From Aedes albopictus (lineage: Eukaryota; Arthropoda; Insecta; Diptera; Culicidae), in the NCBI RefSeq assembly GCF_035046485.1, contig NC_085137.1, positions 40,665,155 to 40,729,154 on the forward strand: 64,000 nucleotides of DNA, read 5' to 3'. Position 1 is the stretch's first letter; each line of letters opens with the position of its first letter. Shown one piece after another: positions 24,647 through 37,124 of this stretch. Under the pieces are notes generated by a model that was not told the DNA's origin, made no database searches, and saw only the letters and a program-made list of their open reading frames with translations. A program made the position numbers and the translations under genes.

Positions 24647-25146
24647 NNNNNNNNNNNNNNNNNNNNNNNNNNNNNNNNNNNNNNNNNNNNNNNNNNNNNN
24701 NNNNNNNNNNNNNNNNNNNNNNNNNNNNNNNNNNNNNNNNNNNNNNNNNNNNNNNNNNNNNNNNNNNNNNNNNNNNNNNNNNNNNNNNNNNNNNNNNNNN
24801 NNNNNNNNNNNNNNNNNNNNNNNNNNNNNNNNNNNNNNNNNNNNNNNNNNNNNNNNNNNNNNNNNNNNNNNNNNNNNNNNNNNNNNNNNNNNNNNNNNNN
24901 NNNNNNNNNNNNNNNNNNNNNNNNNNNNNNNNNNNNNNNNNNNNNNNNNNNNNNNNNNNNNNNNNNNNNNNNNNNNNNNNNNNNNNNNNNNNNNNNNNNN
25001 NNNNNNNNNNNNNNNNNNNNNNNNNNNNNNNNNNNNNNNNNNNNNNNNNNNNNNNNNNNNNNNNNNNNNNNNNNNNNNNNNNNNNNNNNNNNNNNNNNNN
25101 NNNNNNNNNNNNNNNNNNNNNNNNNNNNNNNNNNNNNNNNNNNNNN
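24647..25146. other. Assembly gap (500 N)
   Basis: Exactly 500 unresolved bases, the customary placeholder for a gap of unknown size. Reading frames crossing it are meaningless. Confidence 0.99.
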
Positions 25147-28057
25147 GAGCTTCTTCGTTCGTAACGTTCTATGCAGTGCAGTGGACGGTTGAACGACCAA
25201 TCGACACGCCAAATAAGTAGGTACTGCCTCCTAGATTGTGGTGATCGTCGCTCATTGCCAAGGAATGCACACCGCACAGACTATCTGTTTGTTTTCATTC
25301 CCTTGCTGGTGGGCCATAAGGAAGTGGTCGAAATAGAGAATGGGTCTTACGCTTCAGATAGAATTCATGTGAGCAGTCATCACACATTTAAGAAGTGGAA
25401 AAAATATTGAGAAAGTGAATATAAATTTAAAAAAATAGATCTTTTTCTCCAGATAAAGTTTAAAATGACAGCCAAGCAAATAACGATCCAATAATTAAAA
25501 ATTACACATAATAAAAAAGTGTTTGACCTTACTTATTTTACCAGAATGGTAAAAAATTAAAAAAAATAGATAACCAAAAGTTAACAATAAAAATAACTTT
25601 TTTTAAGGCTAAAGTGAAAAATTAAAAAAAAAATTGTTAATAGAATAGCTAATATTCAAAACTTAAAAAAAAAATTCAAATATGCCTAAATCTACAGATA
25701 ACTAATAGACTTTGAGACACTTTGAGACCTGCCTGAATAATATTTGAGAGCCTTTGTTTTGGTGCATATGAACCTACTTGTCCATTTATAAAAGCCCGCA
25801 AATGATCTAAACCAGGCTTTCACTATCCAGGGCAAGAATAAAATCTAATCTCCGGAGGTGAAGGAACTCCAGACTCGTAAATTCTACACTTAATTTCACA
25901 CTGATTCAAATAAGAACAACAACTACTCTTCGGCTGTAGCTATAACCAAGCTGCTGTTGTTATGGAGCAGATTCACTCTGGCGAAGCAATAAAATCGTAA
26001 ACCTATCACGCAAACCAGAAGCAATCGAACAAACAGAAAGGAGCTCCGCACCAGAAACACAAAAACCGCAAGAAAGTTGAATGACAACAGCTGAGTGTCT
26101 GACTGACTGTGCGCTGCGCTGCAACTAGATTAGTCACGTTTCTTTCTTCTCTATGACTGGGAGTGGGTAGCCGAGACTCCGAAGTGTCGTTTCGGTCGTT
26201 ACTCAGTTTTATTACTTCTGGCTGAGCACTCTGGGCTTTGTTGGAGTGCAACCGCGGAGGAATTTGATGAATTCTCTAGGGTTTCATTCATTGGGCGTTT
26301 CTTCATAAGAACCAAAATAGAGTAGTTCAATGTCGTAAGAATAACACAAGGAATCTAATGTCGTAAAATAAGAAATTCGATTTTGTTCATTTATATTTTT
26401 CTATTTAAACGCTTGTCTAGAACTTCAAGAGGTGGCTTGATTTTTTTTCTTTTGTGAGTGGTAGCAATCAATCAAAGAGAATTGTCATTCTAGCATCATT
26501 GCATCGAGTTTTATGATCATCATTAAATTCACAATAACATTGATTGCTCTTTTATTGTAGCAAAAAACGAATAAAAGAAATCGAAGAGCTTGCACGAATC
26601 ATTGATCAGCAAAAACATATTACCAAACATATTACCAGTTACTATTTTTCATTTTTTTAATTAATCATTACCAGGAATTATAAACAAATAATAATGTTAT
26701 ATTTATTTATATTTTGTTTCTTTTCTTTGCAGGTATGTTGTAATTCTATGCCAAGAACAGTCTGACTGACTGTCGAAAAAAGTGGTTTTAAAATTGGTAA
26801 GGATTAAATTTTGTATAGTTTACCGGCTTAACATGTTGTACTTTGCTTTTTTTATTTTACCATAAAGAGTCACAAATTAAGTCCAGTTCTATGTTGTTAT
26901 TGCTTCTCTATATTGATTACATGTTTAAGGCCAAACGTCTTGAAATCCCGCTTTAATAGTGCATCAGAACTTCAGACGCACAAATCTCAAGAAGCAAGCT
27001 TCAAACAACAGTAAATTTTATTATTCTGTTCTTGCTCACTTGTAGTAAGCAGCAAATAAGAAGATCAGGTGCGCTGGTTTTGTTTATGTATATATTTGTG
27101 TGCTCGAAATCGTGAGCAGGTGCCAAAGTCGGCCATTGTGGCGGCCATTTTGGGATTCTAACAAGCCTGTCCTTAATTTAATAAATCCTCATTCTAAATC
27201 GTATATTCCTCACAAAAATCGTTCAATTCCATATGATTTCTCTAAACTTGTTTAAAGTTTGTCTGATAACGTTCGCTTTCGATCAGTCAATCAAAAAAAT
27301 CTTCAATAAGTTTTTGTACGTCAATTTTACAAATTTTATCGAATATTTATGAAGAACTAGCTTCAATTCACGCAAATGAAAATAAAAATAAAAATAAGTA
27401 TGCCAATAGTTTTCGATTGTTTCGATTGTTGATGATTTTTGGAGTTTTAAGTCACACTTTGCCGATTTTTGGCAAATTGCATCGAGTTTTGTGGAGATAT
27501 GTAAAACTTATTCTATTTTTTTTTTTTGAATTTTTGTAGAATCTATTAAGATTTATCGAATTTGGCTAAATTTCGTTAAATTTCTAATTTTTATTAACAG
27601 TTATCGTGAAAGGGATGTTTTCATTTTTTTGTCGATTTTTCATATTTTTTAATACTGTGTCATTCGTGGTAACTTTGATGAATTTTGTACAATTTCATCG
27701 TTTTTAGAGTGTTTTATTTATTTTTTTATTATATTGGGATCATTTTTGAAGAATTAATTTACTTATTTTGATAAAAAAAATTAAAAAAAAAAAAACGTAA
27801 TATAAATTGTAATTTCAAATCAACTACCTTTTATCACAGGTTGATTGAATTTTCTGTCAACGTTTTTTAAATGCCAAAAAATTAAACAAAGTTATATTAA
27901 AATACGTTTTCAACAACATATCTAAATGCTGACAACATTCGATTATCATCTCAAATTGTTATCCCGATATGCAACATACCATAAAAAATCCATAGAAAAT
28001 CGATAAAGTGCAACTCCGAATGTGATACTTGATGGGGTTTTCGTTCATCGGAGACAA
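25147..28057. other. AT-rich intergenic DNA, no gene seen
   Basis: Mostly AT-rich with poly-A and poly-T runs. A GC-richer island at about 26000-26270 contains initiator-like TCAGT words and could be a promoter or a first noncoding exon, but no linked coding exon is visible. The 81-codon minus-strand ORF there has no recognisable domain. Confidence 0.5.
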
Positions 28058-29345
28058 ATTAGACCCGTATTTTTTTTATTTCGTCATTGAGGTGACATAT
28101 TTCAACCCTCGAGCAGTCGCGTCTTCGGCCAGCCTCAGCGGGACCTCGGGACCTATGCGCACACATGAAATGAGTAATTGCCAGAGAGACTACCGTCAAA
28201 TCATGTTGGTGTCTTCGGCACATATATTCCTTGCATTCCAACGAAAAATATTGCAGAAACAGTAAGATGATCTGGTGCTTTATTTTTTTTTTGTAAACTT
28301 GTGATTCTGAGAATGTGTGTTATGTGTTAAAAGTTAACATTATAAGTGAGCACCATGTGTACCACTTGTAATACATTGGAAAATTGTAATTATCAATGTG
28401 TATATGATTAAATATACCTCCAGATAGCTTTAGCACAAGCAGGTGGTCATTGCGATACACAAACGTGAGAGTGTTTTGAGTTATCAAATTATCCTTAAGA
28501 ACCTTCACAACATGTGCATTTCTTTGCATAAGTCGACCAAAACTCATAAAAATTGTCCAAAAAAGTACATCCCTGTATGTCTGCAAGCTGAAATATAGTT
28601 ATATTGTAGATTAATAGCATTCATTCTTGCTTACAGATAGTTTCTGTAGTTTCGGGAAAGTTTTACCCATTATATTCAAATTTGGCGAAATTTTGAAATT
28701 TCAGAATTAATTGCTGAGTGGATCTTTTTTTCTGTCACCCAATGTTTAAGCAATTTTCCCAATCTTATCAGAATTCACTTTATTCCTCAAAAATCGAATA
28801 TTTTTCAACACAGATTACTAAAACAATATAAAATGGGTGTAGTGCATTCATTGAAAAATATATTTTATCATTTTTGCATGTAGTTTCTATTAGAAACTGT
28901 AACCACTAAATATATGGTGGATCTTTTTTTTTTTGTGCCGGTCACTGTATTTTAATACTAGCTACTCCAACATTGTCTTATATTGCAAATCCTCACGAAA
29001 CATCGAATTGTATTGCATTTTTGAGTGATTCCTAGTTTTTTTGTATTCATAGTTTTATAAGGATTACAAATATTGTGAAATTTAAAAAGTGCTTAATAGG
29101 TATGTAAGGGCAAGACGTTATAGTTTCAAAAATCATATCTTTCAATTTAAATAAAATACATCTTTCTATTTCTAAACACCATTTCAACGTATTCTTCCTA
29201 AAAACTGAAATGTTTAAGCTTCTGAACAACTAAAATATAACAAAATTTAAAATCGGCTTACTGATTCAAAAGTTATGATTTTTTGAATATTTTAGCCCTA
29301 AACTGGTCACTCCAGTGACGAAATAAAAAAAAAATACGGGTCTAA
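28058..29345. mobile_element. 1.3-kb inverted-repeat element
   Basis: The left end ATTAGACCCGTATTTTTTTT followed by ATTTCGTCA is the inverse complement of the right end, TGACGAAAT through ACGGGTCTAAT. No transposase is recognisable in the AT-rich interior, so it is non-autonomous or decayed. Confidence 0.65.
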
Positions 29346-30723
29346 TCATTTTATATAAACTATAAATCCGCCAAGTTTAACGGCATTTAGAGTTGCAGTA
29401 CGATGTTCTATGGAATAGTTGATAGATATATTATATTTTTGTTGGAATCTTCTACTCTGGTCTTGTTTTGTCTTGTTTTCTAAGTTTTATTTCAATTCCA
29501 ATTTGGAGAACAAAGTTTTCCCATATTTTGCATAAATTTATAGAATAGTCAACATTGAAATAGCTTCATCCTTCATCCAAAGTAATCCAAATGTGTCCCA
29601 AATTTATTGGTGCTTGTTTTTGCTTTTAAAATTATAAAAAGGAAAAATTAAATAAAAGTACCTACAAAATTGTGTCATACTTGTTGCAACGATTATCATT
29701 TTGCCCCGATTTTTTTTTAAATTTGTTACAAAATTTACTCTATTTCGATTTTACTGCACAATTATGCAGATTTATTGCAGAATTATGCAATAAATTTTCT
29801 TTATTTTTTCCCTATTTAGCTATAAAAATAAATCTAGATTAATTTCAAAATTGTCGGAAACATGCCCTAAATTTATCTAAACATATCTCGAAATTTGACT
29901 TTGATTAGTCCTAAAATGTGACTTGTTATTTGTTTATTTTTTCTATTTGCTAATTTTACTGTGATTTTTTAAATATATATCAAATCCTCCATCAAATTGT
30001 TTTAAATTCGTTCCATATTTATATATTTTTTAGTTTCTAATGTGTCTCGAATATCTCCGTTCAAATTAAATTGAAAAAAAAAATAAAAAATAATATATAA
30101 TTATGACTTACTCTGGGAAATTCTGGCAGTGTCGTAATTTAAGATCTCATTTCAGTTTATTTCATTGTTTTCTCAATTTCGTAGCTTCATTTCTTTTCAA
30201 ATTTATCTCTATTTTTTTGCACATTTATGGAATAATTAAAATTAAATCTGTCTAAAATTTCTGTATCACATTTAGCCTGAATTTTTCTCAATTTTTTTTC
30301 TGAATTTTCCACATATTTTTTTTATTTTATTTTACAATCGTTACATCAAATTTGTATTGATTATTTTCCGAAATCGTCCCAAATTGTCACTTAAAAAAGG
30401 TCACAAATATGTCTCAAATGCGTCATTCAAAACTTGTCATACTTGTGACATACATGTTTTTCTTTTTTTATAAATTTGTCTTGACATATTAAGTTATGTG
30501 TCCAATTTGTCAAGTCTTTCGCCAAATTAGTTTTTTTTTTTATTTCTTTAATGAAGGTGTAAATGATATTCCTATATCTTAATATCCCAATATCTCAATC
30601 CCAATGTTGACTATAGTTTGGTTTAAGGTCGTTTTATTTCATTTCAAATATGGTTTTCCCAAACAAAATCGTAAATTTGTAAAATAATAGACATCTAAAC
30701 TGCCTAACGTTTATTCTTAATAA
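29346..30723. other. AT-rich DNA, nothing recognised
   Basis: Very AT-rich sequence with many poly-T tracts and repeated AAATTTGTC / TTTGTCTC-like words, probably the remains of old repeats. No reading frame, RNA gene or terminal repeat could be supported. Confidence 0.6.
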
Positions 30724-31219
30724 AGGGTAAGTGTGCCCATCGTTGTGGTATTAAGGTAAATTCATTTTAAAAACAATGATCGTATTATCTAATGAAGGGT
30801 TGCTAAACGTTAGTTGGTAGTTTTCTATCCAAATTTGCTTGGGAAAATATAAAAACTATCGTTTCTCTCTGTTTTCGATCATAAATCGCTTACCACAACA
30901 TTAGGCACACTGTTCCTATTATGGAGGTAAAATTTAATTTTGGTTCCTATTGTTGCGGTATTCCATTGAAATCATATGGGATACCGCAACATTAGGAACA
31001 CTACCGCAACAATAGGAACACAGCAGCAAAAATTTTAAGGAAAATATTTTTTTAAAATAGGTTTTTGGGCAAATCTTAAGCACACAAATGGTGCAATCTC
31101 ATAATTTAAGCATAATACATCTGTTAAAAATGCCTTTTGGTAACATTTCAGTCGAAAAAGTGCTCAATTGCCACTACCGCAACATTAGGTACTACCACAA
31201 CGAAGGGAACAATTACCCT
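30724..31219. mobile_element. MITE with repeated ACCGCAACA motifs
   Basis: The left terminus AGGGTAAGTGTGCCCATCG is an imperfect inverse complement of the right terminus (CGAAGGGAACAATTACCCT). The interior contains several copies of TACCGCAACATTAGGAACAC-like words in both orientations. About 496 bp, no coding capacity. Confidence 0.7.
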
Positions 31220-31424
31220 ATCTAAAATTTTTTGGTACTTGTTTAAAATATGACAGAAAATGTTACTTATCGCATGTTTGTCAAAAACTTGTTAAAAATT
31301 ATTCTATATTTTTTTTTTAATTTTACCAATGTTTTTTTTTTATTATTTATGTCCCTATTTGGCTTTGGAATAACCCTTGTTTTAAATTTGTCTGAAATGT
31401 GTATCAAAATCGTTCTGAATGTTT

Positions 31425-31546
<122 letters not shown>

Positions 31547-31970
31547 TCTTATTAGTAATATTTGTTTTTACTTTTCTCTGAAGTTCACTCAATCTTTTCG
31601 TAATTAAAAAAAAATATTCTCAATTTGCCTCCAAATTTTCACCAAATTGTCTTAAATTTGTCTTAAGTTTAATTCTTGGTTTAACTCAAATTTGATTCAT
31701 TCTTTCATAATTTATCTAAAATTTATGCTAAATTATAACTCACATTTTGTCCATTTAAAAAAAAATCTCAAATTGTTCAAAATTTCTTACAATTGCACCA
31801 AATTAGTTTCAAATCATTCTGACTTTTTTCTTGAATTTGCAATTTTTTTTTTCATTCCAAATTTGTATTCAAAGTGGTTCGAAGTGTGCGGTTGTGAAAC
31901 TGCGCTGTCTAATTTTCCATTTTTTTTAATCCATTTGTTAAGAAAACTGGATCATCAGTTAATTTTCCAG

Positions 31971-32169
31971 ATTATTGGTTTCATTATATCTATGAAGCAT
32001 TCCGCGATCAAGATTTTGAGTTTTGTTACGGACTGGACGATGTTTTACTGGAAACTGAAGGGCCTCTCCGGATTGTGGGATTGTACGCCATTCTACTCGG
32101 AAAGAATGCGCTGTTCGTTGTTGGATAATCTGCTGATAACAATTATATTTTTTTGTGATTATAAATCCG
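31971..32169 (+). pseudogene. Orphan exon-like block, product unknown
   Basis: A 199-nt block open on the plus strand in the frame starting IIGFIISMKHSAIKIL, with about two thirds G/C at third codon positions although the surroundings are strongly AT-rich. It is bounded by a polypyrimidine-CCAG acceptor (ending 31970) and a G|GTGAGT donor (32170). The peptide has Trp/Tyr/Leu-rich stretches (TDWTMFYWKLKGLSGLWDC) but I do not recognise a family, and I find no partner exons. A second frame (starting after the first two bases) also stays open until TAA at 32126-32128. It may be a decayed gene fragment, a transposon exon, or a real exon whose gene extends elsewhere. Confidence 0.3.
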
Positions 32170-33426
32170 GTGAGTTCGTTCCAAGTAAATCATAATGCAA
32201 TCCATTACACTTTTTATTCATTGTTCATTAGCATTAAACAATTTGCAGACTGGACGAGAGTTCCGGGTCATTTGGCCGAACGCCGTTTGAGCGAAAATCA
32301 GTTTAACTCAAAAAAAAACAACCGATGAAAATTTTTCGACTTTCCATACAAAGCTGTTGATTTGAAATCGATTTTTGTTCTATTTTTTAACAAAGTTGCT
32401 CCCTTCAAACATATGTATTTCCGTAACCAATGCTCTGATTGAGCTGAAATTTTTACTGTAACTGACTTACATCTGATATTTCAAATGTACGTTGAGAAAG
32501 AATTTTTAATTGTTTTTTCTAACTGCAAAAAATACAAATCTTTTTCATTTTTTGAAAATTTTGCTCAAATTTAAGGAGATTGACCTATCACCAATATTTC
32601 GAATCCCAGTAATTTAATGCAAAAACTATGTTCAGATGATCGAAACTTGTTATATTCAGCTTTCTATTTATGCAAAAAGATTGAAGATTTCTTGACTGTA
32701 ACGCAAAATATTTGAGTTTTAGGAAATTTCACATTTTTAAAAACTGTAGTGGTCGACTTTTAGGAAAAAAACTCAAAAATTGTTCTACTTAATTTTTTTT
32801 TGAAGCACGATCTTGATATCAGATCTTAATTATGCATAAAAAATTAAGGTCGTTGATAGAAGTTCATGACTTTCGTTTTTTTTTTTTGTATACTAGTGTA
32901 TTTGTTCAAAAAAAAAAAGATTCCGTTTTGTCCCGAATTTTTTTTGCGTAACTTTTTTCTAAATTTTAAGGCAAATTTATCACTAAAAGTGGACATTATT
33001 TGACTAAGTCCATAAACTTTTACTTTTTTTTCTTGTTTACGATTGTGTCTTTATTGCAGCAGATGCGTTTTCTTCTCGCTTGTTTGCAAAATAATACAAA
33101 AAATGCGAATCTAGATCCGTCACAAAAACTTGTCATGTAGGATCCCATCTCGTGTTGAATAAAAGTTGAGCAATTTTAAGAAAAGTTGTGAAGAATTGGA
33201 AAATAAACTAATTTCTGTTATTTCAATGTTCAGTTAAACATTGTGGCAGAGTTGATAAGCAAGTACAATGAATGATTTGATGAATTTGTATATTTTTCTT
33301 CTTTTTCTTCGTGCAATAACTGACGCTCACCATGCCGACGCAGTGCACACTCAGCATGCCCCTATGGGTTATAATGATTCCAAAGCACGATTAAAGTTGG
33401 CTGGATTACGCATTTCAACGCAAAGC
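32170..33426. other. AT-rich DNA, probable decayed transposon
   Basis: Contains words common in mosquito repeats (GTCATTTGGCCGAACG at about 32268) and long A/T tracts. The 64-codon ORF at 33268-33462 is not supported by any domain. Nothing else recognised. Confidence 0.5.
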
Positions 33427-33557
33427 TGCCCAAGCAACATGTTCAAGACCAATTATGCTTGAGAAGGTTTTGAGGATCGTTATAAAACCTTAAATCTTTT
33501 ATTTTTATATTATCATTGTTCTATGAACGTCCTTGACTTTCAAATGTTACTTGGGCA
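33427..33557. mobile_element. 131-bp MITE, TGCCCAAG termini
   Basis: The left end TGCCCAAGCAACATGTT and the right end AAATGTTACTTGGGCA form imperfect inverted repeats of about 18 bp. A short element with no coding capacity. Confidence 0.6.
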
Positions 33558-35555
33558 ACTATCTTTATTTAAAAATATGATAGATAACTATTATTTAAAG
33601 AGTTACATAAAACCACCGAAGTAAAGAAAACTCCTCGGTAGCTAATAGTTATTGAATATACTGACAAATGATCCGTAACAAAATCAATATACTAATCATG
33701 CCCCATGCTCCCAGGCAGCCGGTAAGTTAGCTACGCATGTGTAAATATGCAATTTCCGATTTTTACGACCATTCGATTCAAACAGTCGTCGTCTTTGTCG
33801 AAGTGGTGAATGATCGAAAAGCCGGTTGAATGTAAACACGGCGCACTTTATGCGTTGCGCATATGTTTATAGCCAGCCAGCGGTGGACTGATGTCACTGT
33901 TCGATGGGGGTGAAGACAACTCCTTGTCGATTGAAGAGTCTTTATGCAATCAAATGAGCAATAAGTTTAGGCGCACTTGTGGACGTGAGGTGATTGGTGT
34001 GTAGATTGAGTCACTGCGTTTATTACTGTAGGTAGGGAGGGATATCAGCGCCGGGAACGACTGGAGATGTTTATTGGAATTCAGATATCGTGTCGTGATA
34101 AAGGTGACTGCAATGAGAGATAAGCACTCGATGTGCTGCTTATCTTGTTACTTTTGTTATACTCGCGAAATTAAAGGTTATCGACAGTATTATTTTTAGT
34201 GGTGCAGCCTTCATGACAAAGAAGCTTTTTTTTTAAGAATTTGAGAATTTTTTTTTTTGAAATTTAGTCTTTTTGCGATTGCACAGAAATAAACAAATTC
34301 GTCTATCTGTGCAGCAAGTTACTTTGAAACATTTTGTTTCTAAATACTTGTAAAAGCCCTAAACTTCTACCATCTGACCGAAGGTGGATTGCTCCCCAAG
34401 GTACCCCTATCTCAACAACAAAATCAAGTTCACCTGTCTTATTTGCTGAGCAAATAGATAAATTCCGCAAAACCGTTCCCATTCCCAGATCGAACTGTTT
34501 ACCTTTCGATAAAGAAGAGGTGCACTTTGCCGGGAATCCCACTTGAAGTTGTTGCTGTTACTGTTGCTGGCATTCCTGCCTGCTGACAACGACATGCTTT
34601 TACCTCGGTGGCCTCTGTCATCATCGCTATATACCTATTCCCTATAAGTACCTGCCTACTCGTCCAAATGACCGACCGACCGACTGTTATTCAACTTCTC
34701 CTGTTGAAGGTGGTGAGAGGAATGCTTTCTTCTAATTCGGGCTCCGGAACGGGTTATTACGCGAGAATAGAGAAAAGGCTGGTACCGTTTTACACGGTTG
34801 ATTTTGCGCGCGCGATTCTATACTTAGCGCTGATAGATCGTGACTTGCGCGCGACGACGACGACCGGACCCTAACGATGATGGACAAATGAGCTGCGCTG
34901 CGCTGCTGATGTTCTCCGATGATAAGTCCACATTATGATAGAATACCCCAACCCGAGTCCAGAGCTTGACATTGTACAATGCATTCTGGAAGTGGAAAAT
35001 GGGGGGACCTGTGGGGGCCGCTGATCCCCGTGGAGAATCCGATAATTGGATCTTAATTGCATCATCATCATTCAGCTAGGCTTCGCGTGGCGGTTGCGGT
35101 CAGGAGTGACAGCAGGTGTCTTCATGTCGTCGTCGTCGTCGGTTCTAACGACCTGAAGACCCTAATGACAACGACGACGACGATGATGATTGAGTACTTC
35201 ACAATGCTGCAGAGTGCTAGAGCGGTCGATTCAGGCTTCCTCGCAATGGCTCGGAAGGAGATTCTGCAACGTCATTTCTATCCGAGTCGAGAATTTGCCA
35301 CCACCGAGGGAAATTGCTAAATTGATCTGATTTCGTGTTGAGTGGAAGATACCGTTTGATTGACCGGAACGAATGGGGTCAATTGATCTTGAGGGGTAGT
35401 AAAAAAAGCCTGATTTGTATAACGAGAATCGTGACTTCGTGAATTTAGTGCCAAAACAGTTTTTAGAATTTTGACTGAATCCCAGATTGTCTGAAAACGA
35501 GCAGACATCCTAGATCATCAGAACAACCAAATTATGAGAAAGATTCATGCACCAG
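33558..35555. other. Unique-looking, GC-richer intergenic DNA
   Basis: Unlike its neighbours this stretch has balanced composition and few obvious repeats apart from short GAC/GTC and ATG trinucleotide runs near 34850-34880 and 35057-35190. ORFs of 60-90 codons overlap on both strands without a domain or consistent splice sites. It could be regulatory sequence or noncoding exons; I cannot assign it. Confidence 0.4.
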
Positions 35556-36042
35556 TTCCAATAAAAGTATCTGTAGAATTTCTGGGAATTAGTCTAGGAT
35601 TTCATCCGAGTCTAGGAGGTCCGATGGAAATCCCTGTAGGATTTCTTCCGGAGTTACACAGGGAATTCCTCCAAAAATTTCTTCAGGAATTCCTTCAGGA
35701 GTTCTTTAGGAAAATCCTATAGAATTTCCATCTCGAATTTCTCTGGAAGTTTCATCGGGAATGCCTTTAGGAGCTCCTCCATTGTAAATTCTTGTAGGAG
35801 ATCCACTGGAAAATCCTCTAAGAGTTCACTGCGAATTTCTACTTACTTATTACGACTTTCAACGGGAATTTCTTTTGAAGTTTTTTTTTTTTGAAACTCT
35901 TCTAGGTGTCCCACAGGAAATTCCTCTATGAGCTTCACCTGGATTTTCTCCGGGAGCTCCACTGGGAATCCCTCAAGGAGTTCTACCGGGAGTTTCTGCA
36001 GGAGTTTCACTAAGAATTAACCCAAAAAAATCATCCGGGAAG
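35556..36042 (+). repeat. Degenerate 12-bp-period repeat block
   Basis: Eroded copies of GGAATTCCTCCAGGA / GGAGTTCCACTGGGA-like words continue up to the TA target of the foldback at 36045. Continuation of the block resumes at 36971, showing that the foldback split it. Confidence 0.65.
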
Positions 36043-36044
36043 TA

Positions 36045-36968
36045 CAGGGGATAGACAAAATGATCGGGACAGGCAAAATTTTCACTTTTCAAAAAATGTC
36101 CAATTAGCTATAACTTTTCGAAAAGTGCATCAAATATGCTCAAATTTTCACTGTAAGTTGATCAACTAGTTGTGTATCAGTGGACAAAATTTGGGAAAGA
36201 TCGGACTATTCTGCACGAAGTTATAAGAATTTTAGAAAAAAAAGGTAGAATTATCCGATAGCCAACTTTGAGCTGTTATATCTCCGGATTCATTGAACCG
36301 AATGCAATGAAATTTTGTCCATTTATGACTTATATAATGAGCTCTGAAAAACGATTGACTAAATTCGAAATTATTAACAAGAGAAAAAGTTATAGCGATT
36401 TCATTAATTTTGTGATTTTTTAGTAAATTGGTCTATTTTTAATATGCATCCCATTACTTTTTCAATGAATTGCCGCCTATGTTGTTATTTTCTTTTAAAA
36501 CATATCTGTATTCAAGACAAAAAGAGGGAATTTAAATGAACTGTAATTAGCATCTCGCATTTTGAAACGATGTTGAAATTTGAGAAAATTTAGTGTTTTA
36601 TTAGAAAAATAATCAAATCGTTATAATTTTCTTCAGTGTTGAGAATTTCAAGTTAAGTCAAAAGCTTTTCAAAGCTCATTATATAAGTCATAAATGGTCA
36701 AAATTTCATTGCATTTGGTTCATTAAATCTGGAGATATAACAGTTCAAAGTTGGCTATCGGATAATTATACCTTTTTCTAGAATCTTTATCATTTCGTGC
36801 AGAATAGTCCGATCTTTTCCAAATTTTGTCCACTGATACACAACTAGTTGATCAACCTACAGTGAAATTTTGAGAATATTTGATGCACTTTTCGAAAAGT
36901 TACATTTATTTGAATTTTTTTTGAGACGGGAAAATTTTGCGCGTCCCGATCATTTTGTCTATCCCCTG
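36045..36968. mobile_element. Foldback element with arms of about 350 bp or more
   Basis: The left end CAGGGGATAGACAAAATGAT is the inverse complement of the right end ATCATTTTGTCTATCCCCTG, with TA on both sides (36043-36044 and 36969-36970). Pairing continues inward through CAACTAGTTG..TATCAGTGGACA and GATAGCCAACTTTGA..ATAT blocks to ATAATGAGCTCTGA. Non-coding, TA-targeting, probably Tc1/mariner-related. Confidence 0.85.
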
Positions 36969-36970
36969 TA

Positions 36971-37122
36971 CATACATATAAGAATTCCGCCGGGAATTCC
37001 TCAAGGAGTCCCAATAAAAAGTCCACTCAGAGTTCCCCTGCAAATTCTTCTTCAAGTTTCACTGAATGTCCCCATAAAAGTTCCACTAGGAGTTCTTCCA
37101 GCAAATCCAGCAGCAATTTATC
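36971..37122 (+). repeat. Degenerate 12-bp-period repeat, fragment between two foldbacks
   Basis: Short stretch of the eroded GGAATTCCTC/GGAGTTCC repeat lying between the foldback ending at 36968 and the one starting at 37125. It is part of the same block as 35556-36042 and 39608-42523. Confidence 0.6.
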
Positions 37123-37124
37123 TA

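Noticed and set aside
24610..25277. ORFs crossing 500 undefined bases
   Set aside because: N codons cannot be translated; the gap has unknown content and size. The same holds for the ORFs over 50147-50646.
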